Source of the DNA: Apiosordaria backusii
Lineage: Eukaryota; Ascomycota; Sordariomycetes; Sordariales; Lasiosphaeriaceae
Direction: 5' to 3'
Assembly (NCBI GenBank): GCA_030549205.1
Contig: JAUKTV010000002.1
Span: 3,534,001-3,598,000 of the forward strand
DNA length: 64,000 nucleotides
The position numbers were made by a program, and so were the translations under genes. Shown here one piece after another: positions 48,301 to 60,400 of this stretch (its first letter is position 1; every line of letters begins with the position of its first letter). Under the pieces are notes generated by a model, which was given only the letters and a program-made list of their open reading frames with translations, was not told where the DNA came from and did no database searches.

Positions 48301-50037
48301 TCTGGGACCATCTGTGCGCAGGTGTCTCTCATCCAATGGAGCGCAGAAGAAAACCAACAATCTCATTCGTGTCCTTCAGATATGATTGGCTGATCTTGTC
48401 CTTGGTACGAGCCGGGCACGAAATACAGGCTGCCCGGAACAGTGACTTCTTTTTCCACTTTGGTCGATAGCCTCGAGAAGTCAACCAAGGTACCGCTGAA
48501 CTAACGCAGCATCTGTCGCACCACCACCCCACAACTGGATTCCCTCTGATGAGCTTGTCGAGCATCCGTTGTCGTTCCTGGAACCGCACTAACAGCCGTT
48601 TTCTAGAATAGCGCCGACAAACTGTTGGTTCAACAGTCAAACGTCGACCAACGGCCAACACCTCAGCTGCTGATTCTACGTTGGTTCCTTTTCAGGTTAA
48701 CTTTCTGCTCACCTTCCCCGAGAAGCAGAGAGAAGATGACCTTCCCATCTCTTTTCGCGCTGCCATGACCTCGAGACCCTGTAACTGTCTGCCTGCCTTG
48801 CAGGTGCGCGCTCTATTTGCAGGATGCATGCTACCTGCATCGTATTTTCCGTGGCACGCAAGCAAGCCCAGTGCAACTTCGGAGTGTGCCCACAAGGTCA
48901 ACCTCGAGCCTGCCCCAGTCCCGTCTCGTCTTTTTCGCTACTCCCATCAGCTTCAGGCCTTTGACTGGACGCAGATACAGGATACAGCGCCAATAGAGCT
49001 CGCCATATTGACATTGCCCCCCCACCCCGCTTATGCATGGTTTCACTCGCATATCGAATATGCGAGGCTCAACCCGCGGGAAGGAAAGGGTGTGAGACCA
49101 AGTAGGCAGTTCCTCAGCACCTGGTGGCCACTGCGTCATACACCCAGCTTCACGTTCCCTTCACACCAGCCCTGTCACCCCGGCCAGCCTCTTGCGCCTC
49201 TCCTGTTTGTCAGGACGGTTGTCTCCAGGAGTTGGAAGCAGCAAAGGGGCCTGTCTTGCAAGGTTCCGTCCCGAGTTGTGCCGTCTTTCTTCATCTCATT
49301 TGCATCAAGGACGGCTCTCAGCGCGCGCTGTCCAGTTGTCGGATCTGTGCACCGGCACGACTACCAGATCGCGCAGGACTCCCATGGCCCGTGTTGGGTG
49401 GCTTCATAGCTAGAAAGGAGGAGAGCACCAAACAATTCAAGGCCTCTTGCCCCTTTCATGGCCACCTGGTTCTTGATCAGTGCCACTGGCGTGCGCTCTG
49501 TACGAGGAGGGTTCAGTCATGCTGGAGTATGGCCTGGTGGTCCCTGTACCATGGCTTCTGAGAGACCACTTCCCCTTTCCGCCCCCTTGTCCATCACCAG
49601 GAGAAAAGGGTGCTGCCCTACCACAGATATTCCACCGAGCAGGTCTCACACAGCTACATCGTCCAAGTGGGTCGTGTCTCTAAAATATCGTCCGGGCATT
49701 AGCGCGGTGGACGGCTTCTTTTCTTTTAACCGGGCCTCCTCAAGCCCCTGGGGTTTTCTTTTTAAGCGTCAAGCTACTTCGTCCTCTTGCCCTCGCTTCT
49801 CTAAACTTAATTGTCTCCCCCTCCCAAACGCGCCTGCTCCGTCCAAGGTCAGCTTACCGCTCACTCCCGCTGCTGGATCCGTCCGAAAAAGGCTTGGGTA
49901 ATGGCTGTGGTATCTTACGTCTCCTCCTCGTGGGCTCCCAGCGCCTGATCCACCCATCCGCTCGTCTTATCATCCTCGATTTACTGCCCCCATAACACCT
50001 TACGTAGTTCTTCCTGCATCCCCCTCGAGCCGCCAAA

Positions 50038-50048
50038 CGTTATATTAT
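50038..50048 (+). promoter_or_regulatory. TATA-like element of the Zn2Cys6 regulator
   Basis: The AT-rich CGTTATATTATAC lies about 180 bp upstream of the ATG at 50220 and is followed by a C/T-rich leader typical of fungal promoters. Confidence 0.45.
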
Positions 50049-50219
50049 ACTCTCTCCCACCCGCCCTTGCACTTCCCACATACCCCTTGTTTCTTCGAAC
50101 TCATCTTATTGCAACGCTCACCCCTTCGATCGATATCTTGCGTATTTCTTTTATTTGCGACACCTCTAAGCTATTCGAACTACAGCTAGCAACACCTTAC
50201 CACACTTCATATACCCAGC

Positions 50220-51464
50220 ATGGCTTCCTCAAAGCCCCGTCAACCCCGTCTACGCGCCTCTTGTGATGGCTGCTTTCACGCCAAGGTCAAGTGCTCCAAG
50301 GCCAGGCCAATATGTTCTCGCTGTCTAGCTTGCGGGATCGAATGCCGGTACTCTCCATCCAGCAGGGCCGGGAAGCCAAAGTCCGACGGAAGCTCCAGCA
50401 TACAGACGACAGTACCCACCGATATGACTGGAATGTCCTCGCCAGTATCTGATGATAAGGGCATGATGTACTCGGTCCACCAGACTGCCCATCCCCTGTA
50501 TAAGCTAGAGACAGGATGGCACACACCACCCACCAGCGTGGATGGAGGCATGAGCCGAACACATTCCATGTCCGGGCTTGCCATGCTGGGGATGGAAACA
50601 GGTTCCACCAGCCACATGGATCCAACAGTGGCCGCCGACATGTACTCGGCAGGCATGCCTTGGACCCCGCCGAATGACATGACTTCCCAGTTCGTCGATT
50701 CACCAGCTATGGCCGCCCAGCTCAACCACGGGCGCTCCCACTCGTACGACTTTGCCATGTCGGCATCCATGCCGCCATGGACCGACCCAAATCCTGCAGA
50801 CATGTACACATACAGTCAGACACAGATCCCGACGCCTGGAAACATGTCAGCTACGTACTTTACTAGCCCTACCGCGACGCCTCAACTGCGATCAACACCA
50901 AGAACTAAGTCATCCTCATCAAGCTCAGCAAGCTCTGGGGGCTCTTGCACATGCTTTACTGCTTGTCTGCAGTCATTGCAAGCACTCCATAACGCCTCCA
51001 GCCCTGGAGCACCACCTTTTGACCTCGTGCTGTCTCTGAACCGCAAAGCAGTGGAGGGATGTGCGTCGATGCTTAGCTGCCCACGATGCATGAGCCGGTC
51101 AGGAACACACACGGCGGCGATGCTCCTTGCTACCGTCATTGGCAAGATTACCTCTTTCTACAAGAACGCGTCCCACACATACTTCGAGAACGGCAGCATC
51201 CCGGCGGCGACTTCACCAAACGCGCTAGGAGTCAGCCTTGGCGGATACACTCTGATGGGAGAAGAAGGGAGATGGCTTGAGCTGGAAATCCTGGCGCGCG
51301 AGCTGCGAAAGCTGGAGGAGGTGTATGCGCAGTTTCGTGAGGTCTGCGCAGATCTCTCTGATGATCCCGAAGTCAGCCGGGCTATGATTGGATACCTTGG
51401 GCACAACCTCGGGTCCACCCTCGAAGTCATACACCACAGGAAAGGCGACATTGCCTACACATAG
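50220..51464 (+). CDS. AflR-type Zn2Cys6 transcription factor
   Basis: A single exon of 414 residues. The N-terminal binuclear zinc cluster is CX2CX6CX6CX2CX6C (Cys15, 18, 25, 32, 35, 42), with the basic stretch FHAKVKCSK and an extra Cys38. A Met/Ser/Pro/Thr-rich middle (about 55-245) looks like an activation region. A Ser-rich spacer leads into the C-terminal AflR regulatory domain (about 245-400), which begins with Cys-rich SCTCFTACLQSLQAL and includes MLSCPRCMS and helical segments ending GSTLEVIHHR. AflR-family members activate polyketide clusters, binding TCGN5CGA-like sites. It is the only regulator in the window and lies 11 kb from the PKS on the same strand, so a pathway-specific role is plausible but unproven. 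The start context (CCAGCATGG) is good. Confidence 0.94.
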   Translation: MASSKPRQPRLRASCDGCFHAKVKCSKARPICSRCLACGIECRYSPSSRAGKPKSDGSSSIQTTVPTDMTGMSSPVSDDKGMMYSVHQTAHPLYKLETGWHTPPTSVDGGMSRTHSMSGLAMLGMETGSTSHMDPTVAADMYSAGMPWTPPNDMTSQFVDSPAMAAQLNHGRSHSYDFAMSASMPPWTDPNPADMYTYSQTQIPTPGNMSATYFTSPTATPQLRSTPRTKSSSSSSASSGGSCTCFTACLQSLQALHNASSPGAPPFDLVLSLNRKAVEGCASMLSCPRCMSRSGTHTAAMLLATVIGKITSFYKNASHTYFENGSIPAATSPNALGVSLGGYTLMGEEGRWLELEILARELRKLEEVYAQFREVCADLSDDPEVSRAMIGYLGHNLGSTLEVIHHRKGDIAYT

Positions 51465-54400
51465 CCGTCCGCCCTGATGCAACGACAACGGTCCATTGCA
51501 TCTGGAGCTCCCCTCTCCCGTCAAACACCAACCGTATTCCGGAGTTCCGAGTGATTTTTTCTTGCTGGGTCTCAATTTTTTCCCGCTCTTGTTGTTTCCT
51601 TTTTCGCGATCGGGTCGCTACCGCAGCGTCGGAGATTTGATGACCGTTGATGACCAGTTCAGAGAGATAATTGTTACTGTCTATTTTGCCCTGTCGTTGC
51701 TTGAATTGGGATCGCTTAGCCGGCCTCCTTTTGGAGAGGATGAAGCAGCTTTCTGGGTCACGGCGAGTTTTTCCCGTTATATATGGCCGTGGCTGGGTGC
51801 ATTTGCGAACCTGGGCGTTTAGGAAGGACCTTTCTTTTTGGCGTGCCTGGTGTTCAGAGACTACCTATTTATTGAGAGAGGGATGTCTATCCTCACGGTT
51901 CAACTTTTGGAGAGCAGAAAAAAGAAATGGATCAGATCATGGCTGATATGCCAACGACTCCTTTTCCAACTTTCAAGTCTACGAAAGCGGCGGCGGCTTC
52001 TTTTTTGTTCACCGCAAGGCAGCCGGATCATGCTTGGCTCTAATGCCGCATGTCCTGAGGCTCTTTGACTCGAAGAGCAACTGTTTTGGGAGCAGCATCA
52101 GAGAAAGGGTTGGCTTGATTTGGTGATTTAGCATTTTGTTTTGCCGGCCCCTGTATTGTATCCTATCTACTCGACTGTTAGAAAGACAATGAAAAGAATG
52201 AAGAGAAATTGCCAAGATATCCTGACTGGTGCATCTCTCCAGCCTTCGCGATGTGCAGTGTGTCACTGGTGTCCTTTTCGGGTGGGGTTCTCCGGGACAC
52301 ACGACCCAGCTGGAAGTTGCCTCAATACGACATAGAGCAAATCCAACACACAAAACCCCCAAAACTGGGCCCGGGACTGAGACGTAGCGGCATTGCACAT
52401 GCCACGGTTCACGGCCAAGGGGTAGGGTATCCAGTGTAAAGTGGTAAATCCGGGCTCGCCACTGATGTATTTCGTAGGTCGCTATGCTAGGCACAAGACC
52501 TTAAGTGACACTACATGAAGTCTCGGACGCAATTGTCTTATCCACGCCTTTTCTTTGCCTACTACAAACTACATACAGACCACTGGGAAGAGTTTAGGCT
52601 CATTTACAGCCCAGAAAGCCACAGATGTGCTAAAATTCCAGAAAGGCAGACGACGGAAACGAGGAGGTCTAAATAAAGTAGACCGAGTTGGGTACGAAAT
52701 ATATGATCGTCTGCACAACAAGGCATATCAACCGGGGTGCAGCGAAATACCCTGGCCAAGAGCTCAACATGGTTAATTCACCCCACGATCTTGGAGGTCG
52801 ACATTGACAAGCAAGAATGGTCACATCATAATAGGGCACATCATGATAAAGTCAAGATCATATGAAACAGGTAGATAATTACCTCGGTATTTTCGCAGAA
52901 TGATGGCAATCTGAATTGTGGACTGATGATGAAGACACGTGACGACGACGGTTAAAGGATGCAACAGTGAATGAGGGTCGCTTTCTTGAAAGCCTAGCTT
53001 ACTTTTTGTCTAGATTTAGGTATTTGCATATCCAATCTGTTCCCTCCTACCTATGCTCTCGGAGTTACCACCACGACGCTGGAGATAAAACGTCTTCCCC
53101 GCCTCAGTCATACATTGATCATCAAGCCACGACCTAGTCACAAAGGAACGGAAAGAACCGTTGATCTACACTGTCAAAAATGATGTGCAAGAAAGGTTGC
53201 AAGAAAACTCTGCAAATCTTAGCTTAAGGTAGCCCGTCTTGGAGATCAACGGCTTTTTTGTGGTTCCGCGCCTCCAGATTCAGCGCTGAAGAGGAACGGG
53301 ACCGCTGCCCTGAAGGTTGGCGGCAGCACTAGGTAGTCCTGACAGTGCAGCGATGCCCCTTCTGACCTAGACTGGGGATACCCATGCTGGCTCTGCCTTC
53401 CCGATTAGGAACTCGTACAGGGCTTCTGGCCAATCGCATTGCTTTTAGCACCGCACGGTCCAGGCTGGCTAGGGTCCCCTCACCCACTTGACCCAGACCC
53501 CCACTGTGCCCAGGTCCAACCCGCGTTGTCCCGCGCGCTAGTATTCATGGACTTTGCTCAAGCCAGAAAACTGTCTGTTTTCTGGGCCAGAAAAAGCATT
53601 CTTGATCTTCTCTGCCGTCCCCCGCTTAAAAGGATGCTTTAAGCATTCCACTCCTTCCGCCTGTCCCCACATCAATATGGATTGAATCTCTCGCAGAGGG
53701 GCAAACAGCTAAGCTACAGGCAATTAATGTGGTGTTTATGATCATAGACGACTGATGTTCTATTCTAGGAACCCGTCCCCATCCGGCTTCCCGGTGATTG
53801 GGAATCGCCCACAGCACTTAGTTAGTAATTGGAGCCCACACACGGGACAAACCAACAACTCACGGGGAAAGTTCCCTGCTTCGGGAATTCATCAACTCCC
53901 AAGCGAGATCGTCCTCTTCACTAGGACATTCTCAACCTCCCGCGGACGGGTCGCAACGCGGTCCGTCCACCAGCCGGCCGTCGCCGTTTTCGTTGACGAC
54001 ATCTTATTCCATTGGACTGCGCATGGACCACCGCCAACCACACCACCTTCACGCATCCTTGTGTAACCCCGTGGTTCCGAGCGCGCATTCTATTGCTAAC
54101 GGCCCGCGTTACAGTTCCGCTTTTGCGCTATTCTATTGATTACGTTAACGGATGGTCCAGCAGCTTAGATCTGATCATGGCTCGGCTACTTGCGCCGGGT
54201 GGTCATTCCGCCATTCCATCATGGCTTTGGAGCCACGTTTTCCAGCAGTTGTCACTCAACCTGTCCAACTTGTGGCTGATATCTCGGAACCACGTTTGCC
54301 TTTCCTGGAGAGGGAACTGTTCACGCTCACAAGATTACACACGTCTATCCTAAATATTGACAGCTATCTTTCAGGAACTCCCAATTGCCGTGGTTGCGAT

Positions 54401-57400
54401 CAAACGATGCGGTCAGGGTTGGATTGACCCACCGAAGATATACAGCCACCACCTGATGAATGGCATCATGTTATCGCCCACACTTTGCAGCGCAAAACGG
54501 CTTAGCTTCTCGGGTGGCGGGCGGGCCGCTTGCTTGGCGGCCTCTCTTCAAGAGGTGTAGCCCAAAGCCACCAGTACCAGCCATTTGTATCGTCACTTCA
54601 CGCAGAGTGCCTCGAGGCCTTTGAATCAGATGTTGTTGGCAAAGCTGATGGCCATCTCGCGTTCCAGCCCTGTTTCGGACACCCGTATATCTATTGTCGA
54701 GCTCCAAACCAGTCAAGGGATATCGTCCAGGTGTGTCAATCACTATGTTTGATATGCAGGGTTTTGTGGAGGCAAGTTAAAAGAAGACGCTGCGTGACAG
54801 ATAGACAAACATGCTGTAACACACACCCAAAGCTATCGTCGCCAGCTACAGCCGCATCGCTTCCCACGTATATGTCGTTACGACCCGGATTTGGACAGTT
54901 CTGGAACAGACGCAGCATATTACAGACCTAACAGCCACACACCCACACCCACATCCGTACACTTGCCCGGTCCCGAGTATCGCGCGCGCGCCTCTCTTTC
55001 AGACTGTTGGATGCTATGCGAGGATGAAAACCCTGATCTGTATCTATCAGCCGCGTCGCGTCGGTCGGCTATCATGCAGCCTCTCTTTGCTGGAATCTGT
55101 CGATCTCGCCCTTTTTCGATGCATCTGCACCGAGCCCGGTCCGGTAGGAAAGCCGATGCTGCTTCTTCACACACACACACACTCGGTTTTCTTAGGAGAC
55201 GGGCGTCTTCGGGCGAACAGCCGCGCGAAGCACACACAGAGACTCCTATAGTCACCCATCATGATGATAGGCCCAGCTCGAACCAGCAAACAGGCATCCC
55301 ACATATGTATGGCCCGATTCGAATCCTTTCGGAATCTCATGGTGACGCTTCTCTTCCAACATGCTGAAGGAAGGCTCTTCGGGACCGAAGTGCATCCTTT
55401 TGAAGCCGGTCAAGAGGAAGAAAGGATTCTGGCACTTCTTCTGGAGTTATCGTTTCAAGACATCATGGTACAGAACATGGGGAGCAGCTGCGAACCATGA
55501 TGTCGGGATATCAGTCCACTGCAGCTGCAGCAAGACAATTTCTTTCTACAGCCAACCACAGCCGAGGGCTCACACAGCGATTGCAGTAGCTGTCCTACCT
55601 TGCACGCTGAAAGGACCGAATGCAGACATCGTATCTGGAGTCTTGTTCGAGCTCGTCTTGCTTCTGTGGTGGAGAGAGCAATTGCGGTTTGGTTTCTTGC
55701 CCATGTGGGGATCATGGCTGAATGGAGTCTGAGACAATGCCCAGCTTGTCTGCCCCCGTACGAATGCAAGCCATGTCTTAGACTGGGGGAAGTCATATGA
55801 GACTATTGCTTGACCACATACACCTCTTCACTTCGAGGCACAGCCCCGTTTCTGGGATTGGCCTATAGGAGATTTTATTGTTTGGCGGGTTTGGCTTCGG
55901 CCTCTATCCGCCAATCCGGGAGCTAACGAAGAGAATACCGAGGAAGAGAACAGAGAGCAGAATCAGTCGGTGATGGTCTACAACCTCTTTCCTATCTATC
56001 CATCATTAATGTCTTCGGAAAGATGGGGAGATAAGCACGGAATGTTCCGGTATTGTCCATGACACAAACCTGGCTTGCTTTGCTTGAAAGACAGATGTTG
56101 TCGATGTGGTCCAGTCGCGCCACCACTCTGTGCTCTGGCTTGCATGAGAGGGGTGACAAGGGGGAAATGATCTTCATCGTGACAGCTCTTGGGGGCTTGG
56201 AAGGCTTGAGGGGTCGAACATTACGTGAACTTGGCAAAGTGAGGGGCAGACAAGCCCAGCCCAGCCATGAATGCGGTAATGAGGGGTCAGCCAGAACCAG
56301 CGCATCATCAGTCCATTTGCTTCAGCCAACCACTCAACAGTTGCCTTATTTGGACTTTTCCGTTCAGTCGAATGGATAGATGAGTCAGCGGGTGGGCGAG
56401 AATTGAGCAAGTAACTAAGCAGGAAGCGCGCGCCCTCCATCCGGCTCGGATCCGAAGCCCGGAGAGGAGGTTGGAGACTAAAAACGCGAGAAAGAGCGGG
56501 TTAAGGTAGTATTTTTGTTTCTCATTTGTATGGTTCGCTTCTCTCAATCCGCTTCCCCCGGTGTTAGTTCTGTGAAGAATAGGGCAGCTTTTGGCTGTGA
56601 TCACTCACGCCGGGGCTGTTTCACATCCACACTCTACATCTATGGATCATTATGACGAGATCTATTGGGATTCTGTCTCACACCTCCTCATTCTATCAAA
56701 GAAATGGGAGAGATCTAGAACACCCCCCCGGGTAGTCACGCGCAAGAATTCGATCTTTTGGAACATGGGATTCTCTTGGAATCTCGATCTTCGGGAAGAA
56801 GAGTGGAAGCGGGAGGATGAACTCTTTGCCAGATCAGATCTAGTGTCGATCGAAGGGAGGGTTGGTTGATTGACCGGTGAATAACTGGGGGATTGCACAA
56901 AGGTAAGGTACCCTAGGTAGCGAACCGCGCGAACCACTTGCCTCCCGCCGGGGTAGTTCCTCCGGGGAGGGGATGTAGGTTCCCGTTTTTGGTGAAGTCA
57001 GGTGTTGTTTTCACGGGGGATATACCAATACGAAAGCAAGAGAGAGGGACAGGACAAGTGCCAAGCCGGGGGAGTGAGCGAGTTAGTGAGTGAGTGAATC
57101 ATGATCGTATGCTTTTTGGGGTTTAGTGTACCTAGATGTGATGTTGAACATGCAAGTATGGTTGAAGTGGTTGATAGTTCGAGGAAGGTTACTTTGCTAT
57201 CGGGGATAGGAAACCACGTGCCTTCACTTCAGGTGGGTGATCGACAATGTCAAAACTCTCAGCACTCTCTATCTGATGGGCTCAGTGATCGTCACCCCTC
57301 CTTTTTCTTTTTTGGGTTCATCAACAGGGGTAGGATGATCCAAAACCAGGCAAGTTATTTTTTTTTCCTTTTCATCGTGGCATTTTTGGGGTTACGGTTA

Positions 57401-60400
57401 CTTTCAATGTTTCTCTTGAGATGTTGATCCTTGACGTTTTTGAGCAACATTTTGGGGGCTGTATATTATGAGGCTATTTTTTGGGAGCGATGGTACCTAC
57501 TGTAGACGGTCATTCTCATGCCATGTTGCAGCAGACCAGCGTGGAGAGTGGAGTATGTTCGTTGTCACCTGTCAGTGGCATGATGGGCAAGTTCTGAAGG
57601 GAAAGCTTGTTGAAAATGATCATGAACTTTGTTGTTGCCTTGCGGGTAAGGTAAAGTTGCAACATGACGACATTTTACGTTGGAGAGAGGGGATTCAGCT
57701 TTGGAAGCGAAAGTAACGGTGTTACCACATGTTGTAGTGTAGGTAGGTAGGTGGTGGTGGTGGTGGTGGCTGGGAAGTCTGGAACGTTTTGGTTGGTGGG
57801 TTTGGTTGGGTGGTATTTTTCTCTTCTTTTTTGGCTGGGAGAGAACTGTGATGTGGCTTGATTGGAGAAGAATTGACAGAAAACGATCCCGGTGTGCATG
57901 TAAGGGGGCGCTAAACTCGGGGTTCGCTCCATTCTGGAAGTCTTGGAAAATGATTTTGGCTTGTTGGTGTTGGTATCTTCAGGGATCGGACCAGTCACCA
58001 CCGAACGATCTAGAATTCCTCCTCTCTGCAGACGCTGGACTCTGGTTCCCCGGTTTCAATGTTTCTTTTTCCTCTCTGCGTGCCGTGCGGTTTGCATAGT
58101 GGAGGTAGAATACTACATGCTGTATCCAGCTCGAACCCCGAGCCCCGAGCTCGGGAATCGATGCTCCAATGCCGGGAGATGGTCAAGGTGTAGAGTCAAG
58201 GTGTGAAGTAATAGTATTGGTTTTAGGTAAGTTGGGAAACAAAAGGACTGGTGCTTTTATGCGGTCAGCCATGATTGAAGCGCTTTTGGCCTTCTGTGGT
58301 GTTTTGGGAGGGTTGCAATCCAAGTTGTTAATCTCCACGGTAGCTGAGCCCGACCACTGCTACAGAGCTCAGCTCCTTTCCTTTACTGGATCCTCAGCAG
58401 CTGCATATGAAGAGAGAAATCTTGTTTGTCGGGGAGTCAGGGCCTGCTTGGCAGCCACACGTATGGTCACCTAGACGCATATCTTAACCTGTGTGCATGT
58501 GGTACATGTGCTTTCGTGGCGTTTAGTGTGTGGGAGAGAGAGCTTTTAAGTTTCTCTCACAACACCATCTTTGTTGGCTCGATACGGGTCGGCAAGCTGG
58601 CTCCCAGAATCTCGCACGATCCGGTTCCTGGATTAGGACCTATCAACGTCGATCAACTTCCTTGATAGAAAGCGCGTGGCATAGCCGGGCGGTGGGTGCC
58701 TGCCACCGGCCTCGTTTTGCCGGCAGTAGTTCACCCTCCTCAGCTCTTGCGGCTTCTCGGCCGGAGGCAAGTCGCATCGGTCCCCGTGCCGCAGTAGTCC
58801 CAGTCCAGTACCAAACATACCATGCAGCAGCTGGGTTTCCCGGCGATCTGGATCGACTCCCAAAATTTCCTCTTATGTCTTTCATTGTCCTGGTATCTGG
58901 TGCAAGCCAGCAACCACGCGACAACGCCGACCGGACCTGCGACTTGCATCATGACCGTGACGTGCAGAGAGGGTTCCGAAGATAATCGGGCATGAAGGGC
59001 TGCCCCCCGTCCCGCCAGATAACTTCACGTCAACAGAAGCTGGCAGCAGCAGCCCAGCGGTAGGCTCCATCTTATGTTGATAAGAGCCGTGTCGATATTA
59101 CCTACTTATCTTATGCAATGCGAAAATGCTGTCAGTGTGAAGGGCATCCATTCCTTGTGTTGGGCTGTGATGTCATTTGGCAGCCAGAGCACTGAGTGAC
59201 CGGACTGGGCGATGATGGCTAGAGGCGAGTGCTTGTTATGTCAATAGGCCGACTTGAGGCCGAGGGGGTCGATACGGCTACCCCTGAATTTCAGATTCAG
59301 ATTGATGGGATTTTCTCAAGCTAAAGCACGCTGCAAGATAGACTTTGAGATTAGGCCGCTGGATCTGCTCACACCAATATCCCCGGATCAACGACAAGGA
59401 CGCGTGGTCAGGACCTGTGAGATACTGTAATGCGGATGTGATCGATCCTGCCCTGGGTGCAGCTCCCTCAGCAAACTGTGCCCTTAATGCCCCCTGGCGT
59501 CTAAGGGTTTAGCAGGTTTAGCATGGCTGCTATGTTCGACGATCCTTCGATGACGACAGCCGGGGTGTGGCAGCCACATTCAAGTGGTGTAAAAGGTGGG
59601 GGCCGGGGGATGAAGAAGGATGTGGCGAGGGCAATGCTAGGTACCATAGAATGCCCAGCCTGGTTTTGGCTCATGCCCTGCCGGCTAGAGCCAACCACAA
59701 TCGAGAGCATCCCTTCCAAGTTGATACCACGGCGGCAGACGACTGTCTTCACATAACGGGGACTAGCGAACGCTACACTCCTTCGCCTCTATCGCTGGGT
59801 GCAGAACCTTTGTTCTCATCACTTTCTAACTCGGTATGAAACACTAGAAAGAGAGGTCAAACAACGTCGAGAGGCCGTCAGTGCCACTCATACAGTTGTT
59901 GTGTACCGTCAGCAAAGTCAACAGGGGCAATGGTGGGAGGTCATGTCCCACGTGGCAGACGTGGCTCAATTACTGTCCACTCGCGGGGCAAGGTCAACGA
60001 TGAGCGACAGTTGGTGATACCCAAAACAGAGCGGGCCGCAACGAAACAAGGGGTCAGCCTAGTGTAACGGTTCTCAGCCTTTGCGCCTCCCAAAAGGCTG
60101 TGAGGAGGTACCTAGACAACATCGAGCAACGTCAAGGCTGATAAGGCATTGAATAGACCCATCTCCACTTGTGCAGGGCAATTCCAAAAAGGCCAGACGA
60201 CTGGAGTGAACGACGCTTCATCGGATGGTGTTCACTCCTTGATGCAATCATAAGAGGCCCGCAGAGTTCGGCCACCGACGTGCAACTGCATAGTTGAGGC
60301 ACTGCGATTCGACTATCAATGATTGGAAAAAGAAAGGAGAGGCAACCCTGCTGCCCATGTTTACTCAGCGTGGGTAGACAGATATCGGCCCGGCTGCTGC

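Larger units (their letters stand above)
39183..50219. other. 11-kb gene-free region between PKS and regulator
   Basis: Roughly 39.2-39.9 kb is T-rich like a 3' UTR. At 44.4-44.9 kb a TATA-like AATATAATAAAC and a long C/T-rich leader-like stretch resemble a plus-strand promoter, followed by an ATG at 44884. A polypurine tract lies at 45296-45370 and a CGTCGTCGC repeat at about 44022-44047. The longest ATG-initiated ORFs (45627-46358 minus, 46894-47502 minus, 47125-47673 plus) show no family features and overlap each other on opposite strands. No tRNA, 5S or transposon remnant was recognised. The last 500 bp form the regulator's promoter and leader. Confidence 0.5.

Noticed and set aside
58125..58155. 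tRNA-like TTCGAGC loop on the minus strand
   Set aside because: The flanking bases do not pair as a T-stem and no cloverleaf can be drawn.
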